Assembly (NCBI GenBank): GCA_027032075.1 | Contig: JALVOC010000111.1 | Coordinates: 1-64,000, forward strand | From: Chromatiales bacterium | GTDB lineage: Bacteria > Pseudomonadota > Gammaproteobacteria > UBA6429 > Thiohalophilaceae | Reading direction: 5' to 3' | Length of the DNA: 64,000 nt | Part shown: positions 7,412 to 17,497 of the stretch, in pieces | Numbering within the stretch: the first letter of the stretch is position 1 | How the letters are laid out: each line of letters opens with the position of its first letter | Made by a program: the position numbers and the translations under genes | The notes under the pieces: generated by a model | The model's input: only the letters and a program-made list of their open reading frames with translations | The model's database searches: none | What the model was told of the DNA's origin: nothing

Positions 7412-8349
7412 GCTTGCAGGGTAAGATGGCTCAACGGGCGGTGGTCTTTGCCTATCATGATGTTGGCGTCCGCGGACTGGCGACTTTGTTGGCGCACGGC
7501 GTGGATGTGGCGCTGGTGGTGAGCCACGAGGACGATCCGCACGAGAATATCTGGTTTGCCAGCGTGGCGGAACTGGCGGCATTGAATCACATCCCGGTGA
7601 TCACCCCCGCCGATCCCAATGTTGACGAAGTGGTACGGCAACTGCGCAGTTGCCGGCCGGACTGGCTGTTTTCCTTCTACTATCGGCATATGTTAGCGGC
7701 AGAAGTATTAAACGTTGCCGCCAAAGGTGCGTATAATCTGCACGGCTCTCTCTTGCCCAAATACCGCGGGCGGGTTCCGGTAAACTGGGCGGTATTGCAC
7801 GGGGAGGAGACCACCGGCGCCAGTTTGCACCGCATGGTGGAGAAACCGGATGCCGGGCATCTTATCGACCAGCAGGCCGTGCCGATTCTGCCCAATGACA
7901 CCGCCTTTGAGGTTTTTAAAAAAGTGGTGTGTGCGGCGGAAACAGTGTTGCACCGCAGTTTACCCGCCATTCTGAGTGGAAAAGCGCAAGAACGCCCTCT
8001 GGATCTGACGCAGGGAAGCTATTTTGGCGGACGCCGTCCTGAAGATGGAAGAATTGACTGGAGTCAACCAGCGTGGGCGTTGCATAATCTCATCCGCGCT
8101 GTGGCACCGCCCTATCCGGGCGCATTCACCGAAGTGGGGAGCAAAAGATTACAGTTCATGCGGAGTTACTGGCGCAATGAACCGGCCAGGGGAAAGGGCG
8201 TGCGCCTCTACTGGGAGAACGGCCGCTGCTACCTGGATGCGGTCGATGGCAGGCGGTTGCAGATCACGCAACTCGAGCTGAACGGTAAACGGCTGGACGA
8301 AAAAGCTTTTGCAGAAGAATTTGCGGGTACAGAAATCGGTTTTGCATGA
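7408..8349 (+). CDS. arnA: UDP-Ara4N formyltransferase, stand-alone ArnA N-terminal domain
   Basis: 313 residues equivalent only to the formyltransferase half of the 660-residue enterobacterial ArnA. It adds a formyl group from 10-formyl-tetrahydrofolate to UDP-Ara4N. N110, H112 and D148 (in YNLHGSLLPKYRGR and EKPDAGHL) correspond to the known catalytic N102, H104 and D140 of E. coli ArnA. GRRPEDGRIDW marks the second subdomain. The GTG at 7408 overlaps the arnC stop; an ATG at 7426 is an equally reasonable start and gives an N-terminus closer to E. coli. The open frame ends cleanly at 8349, 25 bp before the gene for the other half. Confidence 0.92.
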   Translation: MSLQGKMAQRAVVFAYHDVGVRGLATLLAHGVDVALVVSHEDDPHENIWFASVAELAALNHIPVITPADPNVDEVVRQLRSCRPDWLFSFYYRHMLAAEVLNVAAKGAYNLHGSLLPKYRGRVPVNWAVLHGEETTGASLHRMVEKPDAGHLIDQQAVPILPNDTAFEVFKKVVCAAETVLHRSLPAILSGKAQERPLDLTQGSYFGGRRPEDGRIDWSQPAWALHNLIRAVAPPYPGAFTEVGSKRLQFMRSYWRNEPARGKGVRLYWENGRCYLDAVDGRRLQITQLELNGKRLDEKAFAEEFAGTEIGFA

Positions 8350-8374
8350 TTAAATATTATTTGGAGTTAGGGTA

Positions 8375-9418
8375 ATGAATATTTTGATTCTCGGGGTTAA
8401 TGGATTTATCGGCCATCATTTGTCTCGCCGGATTATTGATACAACCGACTGGAATGTGTTCGGCATGGATATGCAATTCAACCGGCTGGGTTCTTTGCTG
8501 GAGGAGGATCGCTTTCATTTTTTTGAAGGGGATATCACCATCAATCACGAATGGATCGAATACCATGTGAAGAAGTGTGACATCGTTTTGCCGCTGGTTG
8601 CCATTGCCACGCCTGCAACCTACGTGACAAACCCGTTGGCGGTATTTGAACTCGATTTTGAAGCCAACCTGCCGATTGTGCGGGCGTGTGTCAAATACGG
8701 CAAACGTGTTTTGTTCCCCTCGACATCCGAAGTCTATGGCATGTCAACGGACAAGGAATTTCATCCCTATGAATCCAATCTGGTGCTCGGGCCGCTGACC
8801 AAGCCCCGCTGGATCTACTCGTGTGCCAAACAACTGATGGATCGGGTGATTGCCGCCTACGGGCAGGAGCAGGGCCTGGATTACACGCTGTTTCGCCCCT
8901 TCAACTGGATCGGCTCAGGACTGGACAGCCTGTATACACCGAAGGAAGGCAGCTCCCGCGTGGTCACCCAGTTCCTGGGGCATATTGTGCGTGGCGAGAA
9001 AATTCAGTTGGTGGATGGTGGTGAACAGCGCCGCAGTTTCACCGATATCAGTGACGGTATTTCCGCCCTGATGAAAATCATGGAAAACAAGGGTGGCAAG
9101 GCCAACGGCAAGATTTACAACATCGGTAATCCGGCCAACGATCTTTCCATTCGTGAACTGGCGGAGATCATGCTGGAAATCGCCAGGGAGATCCCGGAAT
9201 ACCGGGAGGGGGCGGAAAAGGTGGAAATCGTCACCGTTGAGTCGGGCAAATATTATGGCAAGGGTTATCAGGATGTGCAGACCCGCGTCCCCTGGATTGG
9301 CAATACCCGGGAGGAACTGGAATGGTCTCCCCAGGTTGACGTGCGCGAAGCCTTGCGGGATATTTTTGAGGCCTACCGTGATGATGTCGCCACCGCACGT
9401 GCTTTGATAGATGACTAA
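8375..9418 (+). CDS. arnA: UDP-glucuronate C4 decarboxylase, stand-alone ArnA C-terminal domain
   Basis: 347 residues equal to the dehydrogenase/decarboxylase half of ArnA, which oxidises and decarboxylates UDP-glucuronate to UDP-Ara4O. An NAD-binding LILGVNGFIGHHL motif (4-16) opens a short-chain dehydrogenase fold. S118-E119 (PSTSEVYGM), Y148 and K152 (WIYSCAKQL) and R304 (VQTR) align, with a constant offset of 315, to S433, E434, Y463, K467 and R619 of E. coli ArnA, so all key residues are kept. It has its own ribosome binding site (TTGGAGTTAGGG) ahead of the ATG. Its TAA stop lies inside a repeat element that starts at 9415. Confidence 0.93.
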   Translation: MNILILGVNGFIGHHLSRRIIDTTDWNVFGMDMQFNRLGSLLEEDRFHFFEGDITINHEWIEYHVKKCDIVLPLVAIATPATYVTNPLAVFELDFEANLPIVRACVKYGKRVLFPSTSEVYGMSTDKEFHPYESNLVLGPLTKPRWIYSCAKQLMDRVIAAYGQEQGLDYTLFRPFNWIGSGLDSLYTPKEGSSRVVTQFLGHIVRGEKIQLVDGGEQRRSFTDISDGISALMKIMENKGGKANGKIYNIGNPANDLSIRELAEIMLEIAREIPEYREGAEKVEIVTVESGKYYGKGYQDVQTRVPWIGNTREELEWSPQVDVREALRDIFEAYRDDVATARALIDD

Positions 9419-9520
9419 GTACGCATTCTGAATAACAGATCAAATTTTGCGTTCATTCAGGTTCTGACGGCCTCGGAACTTTGCAGGTAAAATGGACTGG
9501 TATGCGGAACATGTATTTGG
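9415..9520. repeat. Diverged short copy of the nested-repeat element
   Basis: The left end CTAAGTACGCATTCTGAATA then ACAGATCA (9415-9442) matches the left end of the element at 1523 with a few changes. The right end CTGGTATGCGGAACATGTAT (from 9497) matches the right end seen at 1810-1833 and 34935-34983. The two ends are inverted relative to each other, so this is a 106-bp version without the inner 29-bp arms. It fills most of the 127-bp gap between the arnA dehydrogenase gene and arnD, and its first bases supply the TAA stop codon of the upstream gene. Confidence 0.6.
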
Positions 9521-9545
9521 ATCGCTATAACACAAGAGACAGTGC

Positions 9546-10451
9546 ATGCAGCTTGCGCTGAAAGTCGATGTGGATACCCTGCGCGGCACGCGCGAAGGTG
9601 TGCCCGCATTGCTGGAATTGTTCGCCAGCCATGATGTTCGCGCTACCTTCCTTTTCAGCCTGGGTCCGGATCATACCGGGCGGGCGTTGAAACGCATCTT
9701 CCGGCCCGGGTTTCTCTCCAAGGTTGGCCGTACCTCGGTGACCAGCCATTACGGCTTCAAGACCCTGCTTTATGGCACCTTGTTGCCCGGACCGCATATC
9801 GGGCGTCGGACGTCATCCATCATGCGTGCCGTCGCGGCGGCGGGGCATGAAGTCGGCATTCATTGTTACGATCATGTTAAGTGGCAGGATTATGTGACAA
9901 AGCGGGGTGCAGCCTGGACCCGGCGGGAACTGTTGCGCGCCGCCGAAGTATTCAGGGAAATATTCGGGCAGGCGGCAAAAGTGCATGGTGCCGCCGGTTG
10001 GCAGATCAATGCGGCGACGCTGGCACTGGAAGAGGAGCTGGGATTCAGCTATGCCAGTGACGTGCGTGGCACTGCCCCCTTTTATCCCCGCATGGAGGGG
10101 ATTACCTCAGCGTGCTTGCAAATTCCCACCACCTTGCCCACCCTCGATGAATTGATCGGTACGGAGGGGGTCACGGAAAAAAATGTGCATCAGGCCGTTT
10201 ATGAAGCGAGTTGTCATCCCCTCTCCCACGGGCATGTATACACGCTGCATGCAGAGCTGGAAGGAATGAAACTCTTGCCGGTGATGGAAGCCCTGTTGCA
10301 GCGCTGGCAATCCGATGGCCGTTCAATCGTTGCCCTGGATGATTATTATCGGCAACTGGATCCCGACAAAATACCGCTCTGCCAAATCGAGATGAAAGAG
10401 ATTGCCGGCCGTTCGGGCAATCTGGCCGTTCAGGGGAGTTGTCAGCAGTAG
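9546..10451 (+). CDS. arnD: Undecaprenyl-phosphate-Ara4FN deformylase (ArnD)
   Basis: 301 residues of the NodB/polysaccharide deacetylase superfamily. It removes the formyl group from undecaprenyl-phosphate-Ara4FN so that the free amine can be flipped and transferred. The metal-binding DVDTLRGTREG (8-18) and the HEVGIHCYDH stretch (H101, H106, H110) are the expected aspartate and histidine ligands. HGAAGWQIN, the RGTAPFYP segment and YTLHAELEG match ArnD. It is last in the operon, separated from arnA by a repeat element, so it may be less tightly coupled. The next gene is convergent, with stops 11 bp apart. Confidence 0.92.
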   Translation: MQLALKVDVDTLRGTREGVPALLELFASHDVRATFLFSLGPDHTGRALKRIFRPGFLSKVGRTSVTSHYGFKTLLYGTLLPGPHIGRRTSSIMRAVAAAGHEVGIHCYDHVKWQDYVTKRGAAWTRRELLRAAEVFREIFGQAAKVHGAAGWQINAATLALEEELGFSYASDVRGTAPFYPRMEGITSACLQIPTTLPTLDELIGTEGVTEKNVHQAVYEASCHPLSHGHVYTLHAELEGMKLLPVMEALLQRWQSDGRSIVALDDYYRQLDPDKIPLCQIEMKEIAGRSGNLAVQGSCQQ

Positions 10452-10462
10452 CAGGTTGTTGC

Positions 10463-10870
10463 TTACTGCTTATGGCCTGGTGTGCAGATGGCGGTGCGAC
10501 GGATGAACCGTTTGTTCTGTGGCGGCACCAGCTTGTTGGTTTCGCGCAACCAGCAACAGGCTTCACAAAAACAGGTTCTTTGCTCATGGTTCAAGGAGGT
10601 GACCTTGTGCCTCACGTAATTCCTGGCAAGTTCGATCATGGCAAGGCAGGTTTGCAGATTACGGGTTTTGCTGACACTGCCGAACTTGCCGATGACGCCG
10701 AGACAGTTTTCCCCCAGATCGCAATCCCAGCACTGCTTGTCCTGCCAGCAAAAATCGGCGTCATGAATGCAGTTCATCTCACCGATTTCCCGCAGCAACA
10801 TCAGCTGTGGAACTTCGAGCAATCTCAGTAACGCCTGTTGCAATCCTGATTGGGGTTCTATGTTATCCAT
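10463..10870 (-). CDS. Cysteine-rich small protein of unknown function
   Basis: 135 residues with eleven cysteines, in two clusters: CIHDADFCWQDKQCWDCD...C (34-56) and TCFCEACCW (about 100-108). No signal peptide or membrane segment is visible. The spacing could suit a metal or iron-sulfur site, but I recognise no family. The ATG at 10870 has a good ribosome binding site (AGAGGAA, nine bases upstream). It lies downstream of tRNA-Pro and ispB on the same strand and is convergent with arnD. The protein is probably real, given the ribosome binding site and the uninterrupted, biased composition. Function not assignable. Confidence 0.55.
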   Translation of the reverse strand: MDNIEPQSGLQQALLRLLEVPQLMLLREIGEMNCIHDADFCWQDKQCWDCDLGENCLGVIGKFGSVSKTRNLQTCLAMIELARNYVRHKVTSLNHEQRTCFCEACCWLRETNKLVPPQNKRFIRRTAICTPGHKQ

Positions 10871-11057
10871 ACGTTGTTGTTCCTCTGGCTCCCTGCCAAC
10901 CCTTTATCGACCAAAAGCAGCCGGGCTTTATAGAGGAATCGCATCCGGGACCACGCCGCCGCTTTGCAGCATTTTTAATGTGGTTGTGAGCCGGCGAGAA
11001 AAAACCGTTGATTTTGCCGCCGGGGTGGGGAAACAAAACAGGGGCAGGATCTGAAAT

Positions 11058-11134
<77 letters not shown>

Positions 11135-11149
11135 ATGGCTACAGGTATG

Positions 11150-12118
11150 TCAGTATTTGCGGTTGACGGCAAAGTGGGCGAGGGCGATGAGCGCATCCTT
11201 GTAGTCGGATGCGGGGATGATTTCCAGCGCCTCGATGGCCTTTTCGGCCTCCACCTGCGCGCAGCGGGCAGTGTAGTCGATGGCCCCCGTGGATTCAATG
11301 GTTTCGATGATTTGCGCAATATTCTCCAGGCCGTCTTCCTCGATGGCGATACGGATTATTTTTGCCTGTTCGGGCGTACCGTTCTGCATGGCGTGGATGA
11401 GCGGCAGGGTGGGTTTGCCTTCGGCCAGATCGTCCCCGATATTTTTGCCGGTATTTTCACTGTCGGACGTGTAGTCCAGCACGTCATCGATGAGCTGGAA
11501 GGCGCAGCCCAGGTGCATGCCGTAGGCGGTCATCGCCGCCTCCTCGGCCTGCCCGCGATTGGTGATGACGGCGCCGAGGCGGGAGGCGGCCTCGAAGAGT
11601 TTGGCGGTCTTGTTGTGGATCACCTCCAGATAGCGGGCCTCGGTGGTGTCCGGATCGTGACAGTTGAGCAACTGCTGCACTTCCCCCTCGGCGATGGTGT
11701 TGGTGGCATCCGCCAGGATCTCCATCACCCGCATACTGCCGATTTCCACCATCATCTGGAAGGAACGGGAATAGAGGAAATCCCCCACCAGCACACTGGC
11801 CTCGTTTCCCCATAAATTGTTTGCCGTCGATTCACCCCGACGGAGATCGGAGCCGTCGACCACGTCGTCGTGGAGCAGGGTGGCGGTGTGGATAAACTCG
11901 ATAATGGCTGCCAAATCAATATGTTGCGAGCACTCCTGGTTGAATGCGCGCGCCGAGAGCAGGTGGATTACGGGGCGCAGGCGTTTGCCCCCACTATTGA
12001 TAATGTAGGTCCCCACCTGATTGATGAGCACCACATCCGAGTGCAGACGCCTCTGGATACAGGCGTTCACCTGCTCCATGTCAGGGGCGATGAGGTTGTA
12101 AATCTCTTCAATCTTCAT
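11150..12118 (-). CDS. ispB: Octaprenyl diphosphate synthase (IspB)
   Basis: 322 residues of the trans-isoprenyl diphosphate synthase family. It extends farnesyl diphosphate to the C40 side chain of ubiquinone/menaquinone. Both aspartate-rich motifs are intact: the first as [16 protein letters not shown] (about 82-97) and the second as [12 protein letters not shown] (about 208-219). GGKRLRP near 43-49 binds the diphosphate. I use the ATG at 12118, with [14 protein letters not shown] as N-terminus; a TTG lies one codon upstream. The gene is divergent from rplU, the classical gammaproteobacterial arrangement. The chain length is inferred from family and context. Confidence 0.92.
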   Translation of the reverse strand: MKIEEIYNLIAPDMEQVNACIQRRLHSDVVLINQVGTYIINSGGKRLRPVIHLLSARAFNQECSQHIDLAAIIEFIHTATLLHDDVVDGSDLRRGESTANNLWGNEASVLVGDFLYSRSFQMMVEIGSMRVMEILADATNTIAEGEVQQLLNCHDPDTTEARYLEVIHNKTAKLFEAASRLGAVITNRGQAEEAAMTAYGMHLGCAFQLIDDVLDYTSDSENTGKNIGDDLAEGKPTLPLIHAMQNGTPEQAKIIRIAIEEDGLENIAQIIETIESTGAIDYTARCAQVEAEKAIEALEIIPASDYKDALIALAHFAVNRKY

Positions 12119-12244
12119 CAATATCAGGCAGCTCTAATCAAGGGCTGTGCATGCTAGGGGGCAGAGCCCTCCCCTGTCAAGAAAGGGGATACCGCACGAT
12201 GGTGAAATCAGGGCCCAGTTTCCCAAATTTGATGAAGAAATCCT

Positions 12245-12273
12245 TTGACCCGCGTCAGTCAAGGCGCTAAAAT
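12245..12273 (+). promoter_or_regulatory. Sigma-70-type promoter for rplU-rpmA
   Basis: TTGACC (12245-12250) and TAAAAT (12268-12273) are separated by exactly 17 bp, ending 62 bp before the rplU start in the ispB/rplU divergent region. It is a close match to the vegetative consensus and is well placed for the ribosomal operon. Confidence 0.7.
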
Positions 12274-12335
12274 TGCCCGCCTTTGACGCCATACAGCGCC
12301 TGCGAGAAGCGGGCAAAATGCTTGGAGAATCATAC

Positions 12336-12650
12336 ATGTACGCGGTTATTGAATCAGGCGGTAAACAGTACCGGGTTGAACAGGGGCAGAGCCTCAAGGT
12401 TGAGAAACTCAACGCTGAGGAAGGTGCCTCCCTCGATCTGGACAAGGTGTTACTGGTTGCCGATGGCGAAGATATCAAAGTGGGCACACCCTATGTGGAC
12501 GGTGGCAAGGTGACGGTTACGGTGAAAGGCCATGGTCGCGGAGAAAAAATCCGCATCATCAAGTTTCGCCGCCGCAAGCATTCCCGTAAAACCCAGGGTC
12601 ACCGCCAGGCCTATACGGAAATTGAAATCACCGGCATCAACGCCGGTTAG
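12336..12650 (+). CDS. rplU: 50S ribosomal protein L21
   Basis: 104 residues, the normal size. [18 protein letters not shown] is the universal L21 start, and the basic [16 protein letters not shown] segment binds 23S rRNA. The ATG at 12336 follows a TTGGAGA ribosome binding site; an in-frame extension to 12273 would add non-homologous residues. rpmA follows after 24 bp in the same operon. Confidence 0.97.
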   Translation: MYAVIESGGKQYRVEQGQSLKVEKLNAEEGASLDLDKVLLVADGEDIKVGTPYVDGGKVTVTVKGHGRGEKIRIIKFRRRKHSRKTQGHRQAYTEIEITGINAG

Positions 12651-12674
12651 GGCAGAGATTTAAGAGGTAAGACA

Positions 12675-12932
12675 ATGGCTCATAAAAAAGCAGGTGGCAG
12701 TACTCGTAACGGCCGCGATTCCCAATCCAAGCGCCTGGGGGTGAAACGCTTCGGTGGCGAAGTGGTACGCGCCGGCAATATTCTCATCCGTCAGCGCGGC
12801 ACCAAGGTGCATCCCGGTGTGAACGTGGGTCGTGGGGGTGACGATACCCTCTTTGCCAAGGTGGACGGTACCGTGGTATTCGAAACCAAGGGCCCCAAAA
12901 AGCGCAAACAGGTGAGTGTGATCCCTGCCTGA
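12675..12932 (+). CDS. rpmA: 50S ribosomal protein L27
   Basis: 85 residues. [16 protein letters not shown] is the conserved N-terminal tail that reaches the peptidyl transferase centre, and [10 protein letters not shown] is the family signature. AAGAGGTAAGACA provides the ribosome binding site. A strong intrinsic terminator follows within about 30 bp, so rplU-rpmA form a two-gene unit separate from obgE. Confidence 0.97.
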   Translation: MAHKKAGGSTRNGRDSQSKRLGVKRFGGEVVRAGNILIRQRGTKVHPGVNVGRGGDDTLFAKVDGTVVFETKGPKKRKQVSVIPA

Positions 12933-12956
12933 GCACCGATTGCTCCAGATACGTGA

Positions 12957-14120
<1,164 letters not shown>

Positions 14121-14169
14121 GGTGTTGAAAGTCATTCCTCTTGTCTCTTTTCTCTAGTATCTTTTCCCA

Positions 14170-15294
14170 ATGAGCAAACGACAAAACCTCACACAGGCTT
14201 CCCGCTGGGTCATCAAGATCGGCAGTGCCCTGCTCACCAAGAACGGCATGGGCCTGAACCGTAAGGGGATTGCCCGCTGGGTGCAACAGATGGCCCATTT
14301 GCACCAGCAGGGGGTTGAGCTGTTGCTGGTTTCCTCGGGTTCGGTGGCGGAGGGGATGTGCCGCCTCGGCTGGCAGCAGCGGCCGCATGCCTTGCATGCG
14401 CTGCAGGCAGCGGCGGCAGTCGGGCAAATGGGGCTGGTGCAGGCCTACGAGTCCGCTTTCAGCGAATATGGTCTGCACACCGCGCAGATCCTGTTGACCC
14501 ATGATGATCTCTCCAACCGTCAGCGCTATCTCAATGCCCGCAGCACCATCCGCAACCTGCTGCAACTGGGCGTGATCCCGGTGATCAATGAAAACGATAC
14601 CGTCGTCACGGAGGAGATCCGCTTCGGTGATAACGATACCCTGGCCGCACTGGTGGCCAACCTGGTGGAGGCGGATCACCTGATCCTGCTCACCGATCAG
14701 GAAGGGCTGTTTGAAAGCGATCCCCGCACCAATCCCGGGGCGCGCCTGCTGCAAGAGGCGGAAGCCAATGATCCCTCGCTGGATTCGATGGCGGGGGAAG
14801 CGGGTGGCGAACTGGGCAAAGGGGGAATGGCGACCAAACTGCGGGCGGCACGCCTTGCCGCCCGATCCGGTACGGCCACTGTGATTGCGTCCGGTAACCA
14901 TGAGGATGTGCTGTTGCATCTGCGGGCCGGGGAAAACATCGGCACCCTGCTTTATTCCACCCAGGCGGCGATCACTGCCAGAAAGCAGTGGCTGGCAGGC
15001 CACCTGCAGATGCGCGGACGCCTGATCCTGGACGAGGGTGCCGTCCGCGTTCTGAAAAATGAGGGGCGCAGCCTCCTGGCAGTGGGTGTGACCGCTGTGG
15101 AGGGGGAATTCGAGCGGGGTGAAGTGGTGGTTTGTGTGGACAAGAACGGCAATGAAGTCGCCCGCGGGCTGATCAATTACCCCTCAGAGGAAGTGCGGCG
15201 CATCCTCGGACAGCCGAGTGAACGGATCGAGGCGATCCTGGGTTACATCGATGAGCCGGAGCTGATACACCGGGACAATATGGTGATCCTCTGA
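14170..15294 (+). CDS. proB: Glutamate 5-kinase (ProB)
   Basis: 374 residues: an amino-acid kinase domain (about 1-260) and a C-terminal PUA domain (about 280-365). It phosphorylates glutamate in the first step of proline synthesis and is normally feedback-inhibited by proline. The motifs are [43 protein letters not shown] and [12 protein letters not shown]. The PUA part begins near [13 protein letters not shown]. Length and order match the family. A terminator shared with rpsT follows. Confidence 0.95.
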   Translation: MSKRQNLTQASRWVIKIGSALLTKNGMGLNRKGIARWVQQMAHLHQQGVELLLVSSGSVAEGMCRLGWQQRPHALHALQAAAAVGQMGLVQAYESAFSEYGLHTAQILLTHDDLSNRQRYLNARSTIRNLLQLGVIPVINENDTVVTEEIRFGDNDTLAALVANLVEADHLILLTDQEGLFESDPRTNPGARLLQEAEANDPSLDSMAGEAGGELGKGGMATKLRAARLAARSGTATVIASGNHEDVLLHLRAGENIGTLLYSTQAAITARKQWLAGHLQMRGRLILDEGAVRVLKNEGRSLLAVGVTAVEGEFERGEVVVCVDKNGNEVARGLINYPSEEVRRILGQPSERIEAILGYIDEPELIHRDNMVIL

Positions 15295-15336
15295 GCAAAA
15301 TGGCGCAAGCCTCCGGCGCTTTTTGCGTCAGCCAAT

Positions 15337-15368
15337 AAAAAAGCCGATGCGATTGCACCGGCTTTTCT
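15337..15368. terminator. Bidirectional terminator between proB and rpsT
   Basis: AAAAAAGCCG, a 12-base loop and CGGCTTTTC form a stem with A residues on one side and T residues on the other. It can serve the convergent proB (plus) and rpsT (minus) genes. A second GC-rich inverted segment with a T run lies just upstream (15302-15325). Confidence 0.75.
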
Positions 15369-15387
15369 ATTGGAGTCACCATCCTGT

Positions 15388-15648
15388 TTACATGGCGCGA
15401 ATCCTTGCATTCAGGCGGCTTTTATGCCGGGCAGCCTTGTTTTTGTGGATCAGGCCCTTGCTGGCAGTTTTGTCGATAACGGCAACCGCACCCTTGTAGG
15501 CTTCTTGCGCTTTTTCCTTGTCGCCGGCTTTCACGGCAATGAGCACCTTCTTGACGAAAGTGCGGAACATGGAACGATAGCTCGCATTGCGCTGACGGTG
15601 TTTTTCCGCCTGACGGGCGCGTTTTCTGGATTGGGCAGTATTGGCCAA
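15388..15648 (-). CDS. rpsT: 30S ribosomal protein S20, UUG start
   Basis: 86 residues, highly basic: (M)[18 protein letters not shown] at the start and [17 protein letters not shown] at the end. The start is TTG at 15648, preceded by CAGGAGACAGG. The frame remains open further upstream, but those codons do not look like S20. A UUG start is also used by E. coli rpsT, where S20 represses its own translation, so the same control is likely. It is divergent from murJ. Confidence 0.95.
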   Translation of the reverse strand: MANTAQSRKRARQAEKHRQRNASYRSMFRTFVKKVLIAVKAGDKEKAQEAYKGAVAVIDKTASKGLIHKNKAARHKSRLNARIRAM

Positions 15649-15869
15649 AACCTGTCTCCTGAGGACTCTGTTTTTCGGAAAGCGGCGTATATTCGGGCTT
15701 TTATGCCTGTTTGTCAACCACTAAACCTGATTTTCACCGTCACGGCGCCGTGATTGGCTGTGGTGCGGGAGATCGTGCTATGCTTGCGGCGAACCGCATG
15801 AATATCTTAATAAAAACAAATGGTTAACACGCACAAAGTGACATTGCGGAAACGCCCCGCGTTCCCCGC

Positions 15870-17426
15870 ATGAGCCTGCTCAAATCCACAGCCGTTGTCA
15901 GCGTGATGACGCTGTTGTCACGCATTTCCGGTCTGGCGCGGGACATGGTGTTCGCCTTCATTTTTCATGTGGGCGGTACCACGGATGCTTTTTTCATCGC
16001 CTTCAAAATACCCAATTTTCTGCGGCGTTTGTTTGCCGAAGGGGCATTTTCCCAGGCTTTCGTGCCGGTTCTCTCTGAATACAAGGTTCAGCGTGACAGT
16101 GAGGCGGTCAGGGATCTGATTCGTCATGTTGCCGGAACCCTGGGCGCGCTGCTGACCCTTCTGACCATGGTGGTGGTGCTGGCGACCCCGCTGATCGTCA
16201 TGCTCATCGCCTGGGGCTATATCGGGGATGAGGCGAAGATTGATCTTACTGCCCGCATGTTGCGTATCACCTTTCCCTACATCCTGTTTATTTCGCTTAC
16301 CGCCCTGGTGTCGTCGGTTCTGAACACCTTTGGCCGTTTTGCGGTGCCGGCATTCACCCCGGTTCTGCTGAATCTTTCCCTGATTGCGGCTGCGCTCTGG
16401 CTGGCGCCGCATATGGAGGAACCTGTGATGGCCCTGGCCTGGGGTGTGTTCATCGCCGGAATTGCGCAGCTGGTGTTTCAACTGCCCTTTCTGGCGCGTC
16501 TGGGCTTGTTGCGCTGGCCCCGTCTGGCTTGGTCGCATAAAGGGGTGCAGCGGATCATGCGACTGATGTTACCGGGGATCATCGGCTCTTCGGCCATGCA
16601 GATAAACCTGCTGTTTGACATCATGATTGCCTCTTTCCTGGTCGAGGGCAGCATCACCTGGCTGTATTATTCGGATCGCATGATTGAGTTCCCGCTCGGG
16701 GTGTTCGGCATCGCCCTGGCGACGGTGATTCTGCCGAACCTGTCGGAGAAATTTGCCCGGGCCGAGCCTGAGGGCTTCACCCAAATGCTGGACTGGGCAC
16801 TGCGTTGGGTTTTGCTCATTGGCGTACCCGCCTCGATCGGGCTGGGGGTGTTGGCGGGTCCGGTGCTGATCACCCTGTTTTTCCGGGGGGAATTCACGGT
16901 GCATGATGTGCAAATGGCCACCTACAGCCTGTTTGCCTACGCATTCGGCCTGTTGGGGTTTATGCTGGTCAAGGTGATGGTGCCCGGCTATTTTGCCCGC
17001 CAGGACACGCGTACGCCGATGCGCATCAGCCTGATTGCCATGGGGATCAACATGATGCTCAACATTGTGCTGGTACTGGCCCTGCTGCAGAGTGGTTTTA
17101 GCGGGCCGCATGCCGGCCTCGCCGCCGCCACGGCGCTCTCTTCATTCAGCAATGCCCTGCTGCTTTGGTACGGCCTGCGCCGCAAGGGGATATACCGCCC
17201 CGCTCCCGGCTGGGGGAAACTGCTCCTTCAGGTCGCGATAGCGGGGGGCGGCATGGGCGGGCTGTTGTGGTGGTTCGCCGGTGATCAGGCTATCTGGCTG
17301 GAAGCAGGCACGCTGGAACGGGTATGGCGCCTGTTGGGCCTGATTGTTGCCGGTGCGGCGGCTTATTTTGCCCTGCTGTGGCTGGTCGGAATCCGGCTGG
17401 CGGCGGTGAAAAGACCCGGATCATGA
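15870..17426 (+). CDS. murJ: Lipid II flippase MurJ
   Basis: 518 residues with about fourteen membrane helices of the MOP (MVF) superfamily. It moves lipid II across the inner membrane for peptidoglycan synthesis. The N-terminus reads STAVVSVMTLLSRISGLARD, and FFIAFKIPNFLRRLFAEGAF is the conserved loop with the functionally important arginines. The gene sits between rpsT and ribF as in many gammaproteobacteria. The ribosome binding site before the ATG at 15870 is poor. Confidence 0.95.
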   Translation: MSLLKSTAVVSVMTLLSRISGLARDMVFAFIFHVGGTTDAFFIAFKIPNFLRRLFAEGAFSQAFVPVLSEYKVQRDSEAVRDLIRHVAGTLGALLTLLTMVVVLATPLIVMLIAWGYIGDEAKIDLTARMLRITFPYILFISLTALVSSVLNTFGRFAVPAFTPVLLNLSLIAAALWLAPHMEEPVMALAWGVFIAGIAQLVFQLPFLARLGLLRWPRLAWSHKGVQRIMRLMLPGIIGSSAMQINLLFDIMIASFLVEGSITWLYYSDRMIEFPLGVFGIALATVILPNLSEKFARAEPEGFTQMLDWALRWVLLIGVPASIGLGVLAGPVLITLFFRGEFTVHDVQMATYSLFAYAFGLLGFMLVKVMVPGYFARQDTRTPMRISLIAMGINMMLNIVLVLALLQSGFSGPHAGLAAATALSSFSNALLLWYGLRRKGIYRPAPGWGKLLLQVAIAGGGMGGLLWWFAGDQAIWLEAGTLERVWRLLGLIVAGAAAYFALLWLVGIRLAAVKRPGS

Positions 17427-17497
17427 TCACCGTGCATGAAGCATACACTAACTTATTGTTATAATTTTAACTTTTATAAACAGACAGAATCCGAACG

